A DNA stretch of 52,069 nt from Verrucomicrobiota bacterium (GTDB taxonomy: Bacteria; Verrucomicrobiota; Verrucomicrobiia; Limisphaerales; UBA9464): NCBI GenBank assembly GCA_025363585.1, contig JANYDN010000162.1:1-52069 (forward strand), read 5' to 3'. The position numbers and the translations under genes were made by a program. Of this stretch, positions 15,972 through 23,202 are shown piece after piece. Below the pieces are notes generated by a model. It was not told where the DNA came from and searched no databases. It saw only the letters and a list, made by a program, of their open reading frames with translations. The stretch's first letter is position 1; each line of letters starts with the position of its first letter.

Positions 15972-17183
15972 TCAGTGGATCAGCTTTTTGCCGGTTTCCT
16001 CGACGGCCTCGCGGATGGCGTTCCGGAAATTCAGCATTCCTTGGTCGAACGCGGCGGAAATCGGAATGACGGACGTCTTGCGGATCTTGCGCTTGAACGC
16101 CTTCAGGTTCGCCTCGGCGTTCGGCTCGTCCATTTTGTTCGCGACGACCAGACGCGGACGCTCGAGCAGGGAGGGATCGTATAACTCCAGTTCGCCGAGG
16201 ACATGGCGGTAGTCGTCCCACGGTTCGCGGGCATCGGAGCCGGCCATGTCGACGAGGACGACGAGGACCCCGCAGCGGCGAAGGTGTCGAAGGAACTCGT
16301 GGCCGAGGCCGACGTTGTTGTGGGCACCCTCGATGAGACCGGGGACGTCGCACACGGTGAGCCGCGCGAAGTCGGGATACTCGACGATGCCGATCTGGGG
16401 ATGGAGCGTCGTGAAAGGGTAGGGCGCGATCTTCGGGCGCGCGTGCGAGATCGCGGTGAGGAGCGTGGATTTGCCGGCGTTGGGATAACCCACGATGCCG
16501 ACGTCGGCGATGATGCGGAGCTCGAAAAGGAAGTGGCCCTCGGTGCCGGGCTCGCCGGGCTGGGCGAAGCGGGGGGATTGGTGCCGGGCCGTCGCGAAAT
16601 TGCGGTTCCCAAGACCACCGCGACCGCCTTGGCAGAGGACGAATCGCTGGCCGTTCTCGGTCAGATCGCAGACGAGCTCGCCCTTGGTGGCGTCGAGCGT
16701 GTCCTCGGTTTTCGAGGATTTCTCGGAGGAAAGGTCGATCTCCATGCCGCGGGCGCCGGCGGAGGAACGGATGACGGGGCGCTGGCCGGTGGAGGAGGGG
16801 AAATGGGCGGGCAGGGGTCCGGCCTCGGCGGCTTCCTCGGCTTCCCTGGCGGCCTGGGCCTCCTGCTCGGGAGTGGGCGTGGTGTCCTTGACGAGCCACA
16901 CCATGGTGCCGCAGGGAACCTTGATGACGATGTCCTTGCCGGCCTTGCCATCCATGCCCTTGCCCATGCCGCCCTCGCCGCGGGGAGCCACGAGGCGGGA
17001 GTTGAAGAACTGCTCGATCAGGTTGTTGAGGTCGTGGCTGGCCTCGAGGATGACGCTGCCGCCGCGTCCGCCATTGCCGCCCTCCGGTCCGCCTTTGGTG
17101 ATGTAGGCCTCGCGACGGAACGCAATGGCGCCTTTGCCGCCGTGACCGGCTTGGGCGTAGACCTTGACCTCGTCGACGAACAT
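15972..17183 (-). CDS. obgE: Obg-family GTPase with an inserted charged segment
   Basis: A 403-residue ribosome-associated GTPase. The glycine-rich Obg fold occupies about 1-195 (MFVDEVKVYAQAGHGGKGA, GGPEGGNGGRGG, CQGGRGGLGNRNFATA). The G domain follows, with P-loop GYPNAGKST (232-240), FTT switch I, CDVPGLIEGA switch II, NKMD and a final SAAF motif. Between VPCGTMVW and GELVCDLT, where typical Obg proteins have about ten residues, there are about 65 extra residues (about 100-165). They are rich in Ala, Glu, Ser and Pro (EQEAQAAREAEEAAEAG). The C-terminal OCT domain found in some Obg proteins is absent. A strong intrinsic terminator sits in the 5' leader, so expression from the ribosomal-protein promoter should be attenuated. 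Confidence 0.95.
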   Translation of the reverse strand: MFVDEVKVYAQAGHGGKGAIAFRREAYITKGGPEGGNGGRGGSVILEASHDLNNLIEQFFNSRLVAPRGEGGMGKGMDGKAGKDIVIKVPCGTMVWLVKDTTPTPEQEAQAAREAEEAAEAGPLPAHFPSSTGQRPVIRSSAGARGMEIDLSSEKSSKTEDTLDATKGELVCDLTENGQRFVLCQGGRGGLGNRNFATARHQSPRFAQPGEPGTEGHFLFELRIIADVGIVGYPNAGKSTLLTAISHARPKIAPYPFTTLHPQIGIVEYPDFARLTVCDVPGLIEGAHNNVGLGHEFLRHLRRCGVLVVLVDMAGSDAREPWDDYRHVLGELELYDPSLLERPRLVVANKMDEPNAEANLKAFKRKIRKTSVIPISAAFDQGMLNFRNAIREAVEETGKKLIH

Positions 17184-17195
17184 GGGAGGGGAAAC

Positions 17196-17225
17196 AAAAA
17201 GGGGCGAGGCCGGCGGCCTCGCCCC
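17196..17225 (-). terminator. Intrinsic terminator between rpmA and obgE
   Basis: Two perfect 11-base arms (GGGGCGAGGCC and GGCCTCGCCCC) enclose a three-base loop. On the minus strand the hairpin is followed by five T residues (plus-strand A-run 17196-17200). This is a textbook rho-independent terminator for rplU-rpmA. It ends only 12 bases before the obgE start codon, so it also lies within any read-through leader of obgE. Confidence 0.9.
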
Positions 17226-17242
17226 GGAAAACGAACCGGCGG

Positions 17243-17512
17243 CTAGTTGGCCGCGGCGTCGAGGACGGGGACGGGAACGATGTTCACGCGGCGACCCGAG
17301 TGGTCGAACTTCACGTGGCCATTGACCAGCGCGAAGAGCGTCCAGTCGCGGCCGATACCGACATTCACGCCGGCGAGGAACTTGGAGCCGCGTTGGCGGA
17401 CGATGATGGTGCCGGCGGTGACGAGTTCGCTGCCAAACGCTTTCACGCCGAGACGCTTGCTGACGCTGTCGCGTCCGTTGCGGGAACTGCCTTGACCCTT
17501 TTTATGCGCCAT
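17243..17512 (-). CDS. rpmA: 50S ribosomal protein L27
   Basis: An 89-residue basic protein with the unmistakable L27 start [20 protein letters not shown] and the conserved [22 protein letters not shown] and [16 protein letters not shown] segments. The N-terminal tail reaches the peptidyl-transferase centre of the 50S subunit. There is no Firmicutes-type cleavable pre-sequence. It lies 33 bases downstream of rplU in the usual order and is followed by a strong intrinsic terminator. The ATG at 17512 is the family start. Confidence 0.98.
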   Translation of the reverse strand: MAHKKGQGSSRNGRDSVSKRLGVKAFGSELVTAGTIIVRQRGSKFLAGVNVGIGRDWTLFALVNGHVKFDHSGRRVNIVPVPVLDAAAN

Positions 17513-17545
17513 AAGCCTGGATTTCCAAAAAAACGATCGGTGCGG

Positions 17546-17857
17546 TTAAACGTTGATCTCTTTGACCTTCACGACGGTCAGCTCCTGGCGGTGCCCGACC
17601 GTGCGATGGTAGCCTTTGCGGCGTTTCATCTTGAAGGCGATCTTCTTGTCGCCGCGGGTGTGCGTGACGACATCGGCGACCACTTTGGCGCCGGCGACCA
17701 CCGGTTGTCCGACGGTGACTTTGCCGTCGTTGTTGACCAGAAGGACACGCTCGAACGTGAACGACTGCCCGGCGTCAACCGGCAGGCGTTCGATTTCCAG
17801 CGTGTCGCCGGCCGCAACGCGGTACTGCTTTCCACCCGTTTCCAAAACTGCGTACAT
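17546..17857 (-). CDS. rplU: 50S ribosomal protein L21
   Basis: A 103-residue protein starting MYAVLETGGKQYRVAAGD, the canonical L21 N-terminus, with FERVLLVNNDGKVTVGQP in the middle and KMKRRKGYHRTVGHRQ near the end, where it binds 23S rRNA. I chose the ATG at 17857 over longer upstream frames because it matches the family start and is preceded by GAGAGG six bases away. It heads the rplU-rpmA unit. A plausible sigma-70 type -35 (TTGACA) lies just upstream. Confidence 0.98.
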   Translation of the reverse strand: MYAVLETGGKQYRVAAGDTLEIERLPVDAGQSFTFERVLLVNNDGKVTVGQPVVAGAKVVADVVTHTRGDKKIAFKMKRRKGYHRTVGHRQELTVVKVKEINV

Positions 17858-17879
17858 AAGACCTCTCGAAAGGCCGGCT

Positions 17880-17908
17880 AAAGAACCAAACGATGGGCGA
17901 GGTGTCAA
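17880..17908 (-). promoter_or_regulatory. Candidate promoter of rplU-rpmA
   Basis: On the minus strand a perfect TTGACA (17903-17908) is followed after 17 bases by TTCTTT (17880-17885) as a weak -10. Predicted transcription would start about 15 bases before the rplU ATG, leaving room for the GAGAGG ribosome binding site. The -35 and spacing are good; the -10 is poor. Confidence 0.45.
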
Positions 17909-18045
17909 CCGGCGATTTTTCCGACGTGAACCACGATGCGTCCGAATTCCCACCGCCCGACGGGAACCGCGACGTCGTTCCGACGACGTCACGACGCGAC
18001 TTTGCCCACCCTACACAAAGAGTCGGCATCGCGTGGATAAAATCT

Positions 18046-18780
18046 TCACGGCTTTTTTGGCGGGGGCCCGTACCGGTCCAGCAATGCGTCGGGGATCGCG
18101 ATGTCTGAGGGCTTTTCGGGCCGGGGCTCCGGCACGTCCAAGGCCCGGATCGAGTCGTTGATCGGGATCAGGTCGTAGGGACCGAGGGCCGGATTCAGCC
18201 CAAGGGTGTGTTCGCGGAGGATGGCGCGGATGGTTTCCTCGCCCAGGGCCGGATGTTTCCGGGCCAGCCATCGTGCGAGCAGTTCGGTCGTGAAGCCGTG
18301 AAACGCACGCGCGTCGGGCGAAAGGTCCTCGGACGGATGCGGCCCGCCTGCATCGGCACCGTCGCGTCCGGACACGGTTGTCGACTCGAGTCGCGCGAGG
18401 TCGCTCAGGGCGACGACCGCAATCAGGCAGTCGTGCAGGACGAATCCGCGGTCCCACCCCGGGGGCAGCGCGTTCGTTATCGCGCCGAGGACCGCGTTGC
18501 CGGCCGGGTCGTCGAGTCGGGCCAATTCCTCCCGCAGGGATTGGTTCAATTCCTGGATCTGGGGCGATTCCATCCGCACGCCGGACGATCGCGACCGGGC
18601 GGAATCGCCTGACTCAGGAATCCCGGCGACGGCGACGGCGACTGGACCCCGTGGCATCGCGACCGGCGATGACGAACGATGCCAACGGCTGGCTTCGACG
18701 CCGATCCATAGCGAGGCGCAAGCGACGAGGACGAGCACGCGGACGGCACGCGGGAGGGACAAGGGTGGAGGCGATTTCAT
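18046..18780 (-). CDS. Membrane-anchored protein of unknown function
   Basis: A 244-residue protein with a single N-terminal hydrophobic helix (about 12-30) after a short proline/arginine leader, so it is either anchored in the inner membrane or exported. The segment about 45-75 is low-complexity. The remainder is globular and largely helical: SPQIQELNQSLREELARLDD, DRGFVLHDCLIAVVALSDL, ARAFHGFTTELLARWLARKHP and GEETIRAILREHTLGLNPAL. It ends in a proline/lysine tail. I do not recognise the family. Its ATG overlaps the stop of the preceding gene (ATGA), so it is coupled to it. It is the last of three unassigned genes on this strand and precedes a 188-base gap upstream of rplU. Confidence 0.7.
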   Translation of the reverse strand: MKSPPPLSLPRAVRVLVLVACASLWIGVEASRWHRSSSPVAMPRGPVAVAVAGIPESGDSARSRSSGVRMESPQIQELNQSLREELARLDDPAGNAVLGAITNALPPGWDRGFVLHDCLIAVVALSDLARLESTTVSGRDGADAGGPHPSEDLSPDARAFHGFTTELLARWLARKHPALGEETIRAILREHTLGLNPALGPYDLIPINDSIRALDVPEPRPEKPSDIAIPDALLDRYGPPPKKP

Positions 18781-19295
18781 TTTGGGCGAGTGGTCGCGGG
18801 GACCGGTGAGATTTCGGCGGCAGGGATGCGTGGAACGGTCTCGACCCGGCGTTCGGAATAATACGACTCGATCTGTTCGCGGGCATGTTCCGGGTCCGGA
18901 TCTCGACCCAGCCACATGGCGTCCTGATAGGCGGCGTCCTCGAGGAGGTTGGCGACTAGCGAGGCGGTGACGCGGGCTTGCCAGGGATCCGGTCGGGGCA
19001 TCGCGGATCGGAGTTGGTCCCAAGACACGACGAGCGCGTCCAAATCGTTCCTGAGGCCGGGGCCGATCAGGGGCGCCTTGTCCGTTTGAGGCCAAACCGG
19101 CGCAAGGATCGGGTCGGGGTGGGCGTTGGTCAGGGTGTGAGACCCGCCCAAACCCGCGGGAGGGCTGAAATCCCCGACGGCGGATCGCGTCGTCGCCGTC
19201 GGCGTGGCCGGCGGGATGAGGTGGGGCCAGCGCAGAATCGCCAACAGGACGCAGGCGACGCAGGCGGCGGCGTCCCAAGTGATTTGCAATCGCAT
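18777..19295 (-). CDS. Small membrane-anchored or secreted protein of unknown function
   Basis: A 172-residue protein with an N-terminal hydrophobic helix (about 9-27), followed by a Pro/Thr/Ser-rich linker (about 28-65) and a helical region containing LRNDLDALVVSWDQLRSAMP, VTASLVANLLEDAAYQDAMW and EHAREQIESYYSERR. No known motif is evident. The architecture (one membrane helix, linker, helical domain) resembles that of its downstream neighbour, whose ATG overlaps this stop. The pair may therefore encode two components acting together outside the membrane. The function is unknown. Confidence 0.65.
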   Translation of the reverse strand: MRLQITWDAAACVACVLLAILRWPHLIPPATPTATTRSAVGDFSPPAGLGGSHTLTNAHPDPILAPVWPQTDKAPLIGPGLRNDLDALVVSWDQLRSAMPRPDPWQARVTASLVANLLEDAAYQDAMWLGRDPDPEHAREQIESYYSERRVETVPRIPAAEISPVPATTRPK

Positions 19296-19326
19296 CGGAG
19301 GTCCTCGGGATGTCGTGGGTCCGGTG

Positions 19327-20058
19327 TCATTTGGTGACCGCGGGAGCGGAACAATAGGCCTCGGGCTTGATGACCGGACCGAAGCCTGCGGTGGAGCTCC
19401 AGTATTCCCAATTGACCCGGCTGGGCTGGAAGACCTGCCAGGAGCCGGCGGTCAGGTACGAGCCGGGCTTCCTGACCGCGGGCTTCAGGAAGAACGGTCC
19501 GTCGACGGGAAGCCCCAGGCCGCCCTTGGCCATCGCGTTCTGGCCCGAGACATCGGGCAGGCTGGTGCATGGCGAGACCGAGGGTTCGCTGGACGGATAG
19601 CGAACGAAGAGCCGGCAATATCCGCCCATGTAGGAGAGATAACTGGAAGGCGCCGGGATCGACGCGGAGACCCGCAATTGAAGGTCCTCGACGAGCGTGA
19701 AGCCCACCGAGCCGCCCTCCGGCATCGGGACGCTGCATTTCCAGTTCTGGCGGCCGACGGAGAAGATCGGGAACGGGAGGTGACTGTCGGACTGGCTGAT
19801 GGGACCGCGGTTCCCGTTGTCGAGCGTCGCCGCTTCCCGATGGGTCGTGAACCGCGGCGGCGCCTTGCCGATGATGGCGGCCCCGGGATCGGTATAGGTC
19901 CGGACGAACCGGTACCAATAGGCACCGCGCGATTCCTCGAGGGCGAGGTGGTGCTGGTGGAGTTCGATGTTGAAGGTGCAGTCGACGTGGTCCTTGAAGA
20001 TCGCGGAGGCGATCTCGATGGCGTCGCCGATGGAGGGCATGTCCAATGTCATAGGCAT
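19327..20058 (-). CDS. Soluble protein of unknown function, first gene of an unassigned trio
   Basis: A 243-residue protein without a signal peptide or membrane segment. It is beta-rich in appearance: alternating hydrophobic segments such as CTFNIELHQHHLAL, GAYWYRFVRTYTD, GGSVGFTLVEDLQLRVSAS and GGYCRLFVRYPS. Six cysteines are spread through the chain. I recognise no family. Two in-frame ATGs (20058 and 20052) are equally possible starts. It lies 31 bases upstream of the small membrane-anchored gene on the same strand, so the three genes form a likely operon. The AT-rich segment around 20137 could be its promoter. Confidence 0.6.
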   Translation of the reverse strand: MPMTLDMPSIGDAIEIASAIFKDHVDCTFNIELHQHHLALEESRGAYWYRFVRTYTDPGAAIIGKAPPRFTTHREAATLDNGNRGPISQSDSHLPFPIFSVGRQNWKCSVPMPEGGSVGFTLVEDLQLRVSASIPAPSSYLSYMGGYCRLFVRYPSSEPSVSPCTSLPDVSGQNAMAKGGLGLPVDGPFFLKPAVRKPGSYLTAGSWQVFQPSRVNWEYWSSTAGFGPVIKPEAYCSAPAVTK

Positions 20059-20136
20059 GCGGCTACGGTCGGTCGGCCGACGATCCGGTCAAGAAACCGG
20101 CGCAACTTATACCCGGTAACCTTGTGCCGAAAATGT

Positions 20137-20142
20137 ATTATA
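20137..20142 (-). promoter_or_regulatory. Possible -10 element upstream of the unassigned trio
   Basis: A perfect TATAAT on the minus strand, within the only AT-rich patch of this intergenic region, about 80 bases upstream of the 20058 start. I cannot see a matching -35, so this is weak. Confidence 0.3.
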
Positions 20143-20168
20143 TAAGGGGATGGGCCCGGGCGCTCCGG

Positions 20169-20197
20169 AAGCCGTTCCAGAATGAAGGGAACGGCTT
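20169..20197 (-). terminator. Hairpin downstream of the nuo operon, candidate terminator
   Basis: Ten-base arms (AAGCCGTTCC and GGAACGGCTT) enclose nine bases, about 60 bases beyond the nuoN stop on the same strand. No T-run follows, so it may act as an RNA 3'-end stabiliser rather than a classical terminator. Between it and nuoN is a perfect tandem duplication of GCGCGTCGTCCC (20227-20250). Confidence 0.45.
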
Positions 20198-20256
20198 GTT
20201 CAACGCGGGGTTCCCGGCGCCGCCGCGCGCGTCGTCCCGCGCGTCGTCCCACCGGT

Positions 20257-21708
20257 TCAACGAAGGAAACGCAGCAGGCGTTCCGGATCGCAACCCAGAA
20301 GCAGCGTGGCCAATGCGAGCGCCGCGGCGATCCATCCGGCGACTCCCGCGCGGATGCCGCCGCCGGTGCCGCCGGGTGCGATCCATACCTGGCGGAGGAT
20401 GCGGAGATAATAATACAGGGAGACGCAACTCGACGCGAGGGCGACGACCACGAGCCATCCGTGCCGTTGCCCGGCACCCAGTTTGGATACGGCGACGAAG
20501 GCGCCCAGTTTGCCGATGAAACCGGCGAGTGGCGGGATGCCGGCGAGCGACAGGACGAATACCGTCAACGACACGGCGAGGAGCGGCGATCGTTCGCGGA
20601 GTCCGGCGAGGTTGGCGATCGAGTCGCCGCCTGCGCGGTTCTCAAGGATGGCTATCACGCCGAACGCGCCCGTCGCGGCGAGGGCATACGTGACGGCGTA
20701 ATAAAGGAGCGCGGGTTGCGATCCGCCCGCGAGCGCGAGCAAAGCGTATCCGGCGTGGGCCACCGCCGAGTACGCCATCAACCGGCGGAGGCCGGTCTGG
20801 GCGAGCGCGGCGAGCGTGCCGAACACCATCGATGCGGCGGCGACGAGCGCGACGACCGGCAGCCAGCCGGGTTCCATGGATTTCCAGCCCGCGTTCCCGG
20901 CGACGCCGACGAGTCCGCCCTGGAGCAATTTCCAAAGGACGAAGAAGCCGGCGATCTTCGAGCCCGATGCAATGAACGCCGCGGCCGGCGCCGGCGCGCC
21001 CTCGTAGGCATCGGGTGCCCAAAGATGAAACGGGACCGCCGCGATCTTGAATCCGAACCCGGAGACCACGAGGACGATGGCCGCCTGCACGAGCGGATCG
21101 CCGCCGCGTCCCGCGAGCGCGGCGGCCAGGACCGGGAGACGGAGCGATCCGCCGAGTCCGTAGAGAAGGCCGAACCCGTAGAGCGTGGCCGCCGCGGCGA
21201 TCCCGCCGAAGAGGAAATACCGGAGCGCGGCCTCCGCCGGACGCGGCCCGCGCTTGTCGAAAGCGGTCATGGCGTAGAGCGACACGCCCGCGAGTTCGAG
21301 GGCGACGAAGACCACGAGGAGATTTTCCGTTCCGACGAGAAACATCAGGCCGGCGGTGGCAAGCGCGACCAACGCCATGAACTCCCCGACGTGCCGGGTG
21401 AAGGCGGATTCCGTGCAAAACCACGCGGCGACGATCGACAGCGCCACCAGCACGAACTTGAGATGCCGGGTGACCGGCGAGAGCACGAGCGATCCGCCGA
21501 GGAGGTCCGCCGAAACGGGGTTCCAGAAAAGCAGGGCGGCGGCGCAGCCGAGCCCGACCGTGAGGACCGTCGCGCCCAACACCATTCGTCCCTCTATCGT
21601 CCGCTTGCCGCGGAACCGAAGATCGACGAGCAGCACCGCGAACGCCGCGAGCACGACCGCGCATTCGGGCGCGAGCAGCGCGAGCAATTCCCGGTAGTCC
21701 GGGTTCAA
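20257..21708 (-). CDS. nuoN: Complex I subunit N (NADH-quinone oxidoreductase)
   Basis: A 483-residue polytopic membrane protein, an antiporter-like proton-pumping subunit of complex I. Key residues are present: the lysine in GFGFKIAAVPFHLWAPDAYEG (trans-membrane 7), the lysine in IASGSKIAGF (trans-membrane 8) and the lysine in PPLAGFIGKLGAF (trans-membrane 12). The start is best placed at the TTG at 21708 (NPDYRELLALLAPE). It overlaps the stop of the second nuoM as TTGA and has GGGAGG six to seven bases upstream. The next ATG would remove the first membrane helix. It is the last gene of the operon. Confidence 0.95.
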   Translation of the reverse strand: MNPDYRELLALLAPECAVVLAAFAVLLVDLRFRGKRTIEGRMVLGATVLTVGLGCAAALLFWNPVSADLLGGSLVLSPVTRHLKFVLVALSIVAAWFCTESAFTRHVGEFMALVALATAGLMFLVGTENLLVVFVALELAGVSLYAMTAFDKRGPRPAEAALRYFLFGGIAAAATLYGFGLLYGLGGSLRLPVLAAALAGRGGDPLVQAAIVLVVSGFGFKIAAVPFHLWAPDAYEGAPAPAAAFIASGSKIAGFFVLWKLLQGGLVGVAGNAGWKSMEPGWLPVVALVAAASMVFGTLAALAQTGLRRLMAYSAVAHAGYALLALAGGSQPALLYYAVTYALAATGAFGVIAILENRAGGDSIANLAGLRERSPLLAVSLTVFVLSLAGIPPLAGFIGKLGAFVAVSKLGAGQRHGWLVVVALASSCVSLYYYLRILRQVWIAPGGTGGGIRAGVAGWIAAALALATLLLGCDPERLLRFLR

Positions 21709-23198
21709 AGTCCGCCTCCCTTCCGAAGTCCGTCGAACAACGACGATGCGAAGCTCGGCAGGATCCAATCGATCAAGGGCCGCGGCCAAAGCCCGACGGC
21801 GACGGTGACGGCGACCAGCAGGATCGCGCCGCATTTCTCGGGCAGCGTGATCGCGGGCGGGGGCGGCGCATGTTCCTCCGGGACGGGCGCGGTGGCGGGG
21901 GTCGGGTCGCCCGCGAAGAAAGCTTTCTGGATCGCGCGGAGCGTGTACGCGACTCCGAGCACGATGCCGATGCCGGCGATCGCCGCGTAGGCGGGGAAGG
22001 TTTGCCACGCGCCGACGAGCACCTGGAGTTCGGCGACGAACCCGCTGAATCCGGGCAGTCCCATGGAAGCCATCCCGGCGAGCACGAACGTCGCGGCGGC
22101 GAACGGCAGCCGACGGCCCAGCCGGCGGGCGCGGAGCTCCTCGAGGTCGCGGGTGTGCTCGCGGTCGTAGACCATGCGTCCGACGACGGCGAAGAGGAGT
22201 CCGGCGACGATGCCGTGCGAGAACATCTGGAGCACCGCGCCGGAAAGGCCGACCGGCGAGAGCGTGAGCAACCCGAGAAGGACGAAGCCCATGTGGCTCA
22301 CGCTGGAATAGCCGACCACGAACTTGAGATCGCGTTGGACGAGCGCGACGAGGGCGCCGTGCACGATCCCGGCGACGGCGAGCGCGCCGAAGACGCCGCG
22401 CCACGCGGCGAGCCCGTCGGGGAACAGCGTCATCGCGACGCGCAGGCAACCGTACGCGCCGAGCTTCATGACCACGCCCGCGAGCAGCATCGACGCGGCG
22501 GTGGGCGCGGCCGAATGGCCGGTGGGTGCCCAGGTGTGGAACGGCCACAGGCCGGCGAGGATGGCGAACCCAAGGAACACCACGGGAAACGCCCAATTCT
22601 GGAACGACGCCGGATAGGCGTGCCGCGCGAGCTCCTCCAGCCCGAACGTCCTCGCGCCGCTCTCGACGTGCGCCGCGACCAGGCCGCCCAGCACCAGCGC
22701 GCTGCCCACGAACGAGTACAACGCGAGCTTCATGGCGGCATGTTCGCGTCCCTTCGAACCCCAGATCGCGATGAGGAAATACTTCGGGACGATCGCGATC
22801 TCGTAGAAGACGAACAGGAGCAGGAGATCGAAACTCAGGAACACGCCGTAGACCGCCCCGATCAACGCGAGATAGAGCGAGAAGAACTCGCGCGTCCGGT
22901 ACCCGACGTTCCATGAGAAAAGAATTCCCGCGACCGCGGCCAATCCCGTGAGCACGACCAGCACGAGGCTGATGCCGTCCGCGGCGAGGTGATAGTCGGC
23001 ACCGAGTCCCGGTATCCACGCGTGGCGGCTCACGGTCGCGAGCCCGGCCCCGTGTTCGATCGCGCCGACGATTCCCACCGCGAGCCCCGCTACGGCGGCC
23101 CCGAGGGCCAGCAGACGCGCGCCGCGATCGTTGTCCGGGCCGAGCAGCAACAGGAGTCCGGCGGCCGCGAAGGAGATGTAGATCGTCCAGGCAAGCAT
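21705..23198 (-). CDS. nuoM: Complex I subunit M, second paralogue lacking the TM7 lysine
   Basis: A 497-residue antiporter-like subunit with about 14 membrane helices. The trans-membrane 5 glutamate (E133 in FYEIAIVPKYF), the trans-membrane 8 lysine (K245 in GVVMKLGAYG) and the trans-membrane 12 glutamate (E390 in GFSGFVAELQ) are present. In trans-membrane 7, however, the position of the pump lysine is leucine (L214 in AILAGLWPFHTWAPTGH), and the proline two residues later is glycine. The adjacent NuoM has the standard AVKVPLMPFHTWLPDA. A proline-rich loop (about 432-448) precedes the last helices. It lies four bases after the first nuoM stop and overlaps nuoN by TTGA. It is a divergent NuoM clade member, not a frameshift fragment. 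Confidence 0.92.
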   Translation of the reverse strand: MLAWTIYISFAAAGLLLLLGPDNDRGARLLALGAAVAGLAVGIVGAIEHGAGLATVSRHAWIPGLGADYHLAADGISLVLVVLTGLAAVAGILFSWNVGYRTREFFSLYLALIGAVYGVFLSFDLLLLFVFYEIAIVPKYFLIAIWGSKGREHAAMKLALYSFVGSALVLGGLVAAHVESGARTFGLEELARHAYPASFQNWAFPVVFLGFAILAGLWPFHTWAPTGHSAAPTAASMLLAGVVMKLGAYGCLRVAMTLFPDGLAAWRGVFGALAVAGIVHGALVALVQRDLKFVVGYSSVSHMGFVLLGLLTLSPVGLSGAVLQMFSHGIVAGLLFAVVGRMVYDREHTRDLEELRARRLGRRLPFAAATFVLAGMASMGLPGFSGFVAELQVLVGAWQTFPAYAAIAGIGIVLGVAYTLRAIQKAFFAGDPTPATAPVPEEHAPPPPAITLPEKCGAILLVAVTVAVGLWPRPLIDWILPSFASSLFDGLRKGGGL

Positions 23199-23202
23199 GG
23201 CG

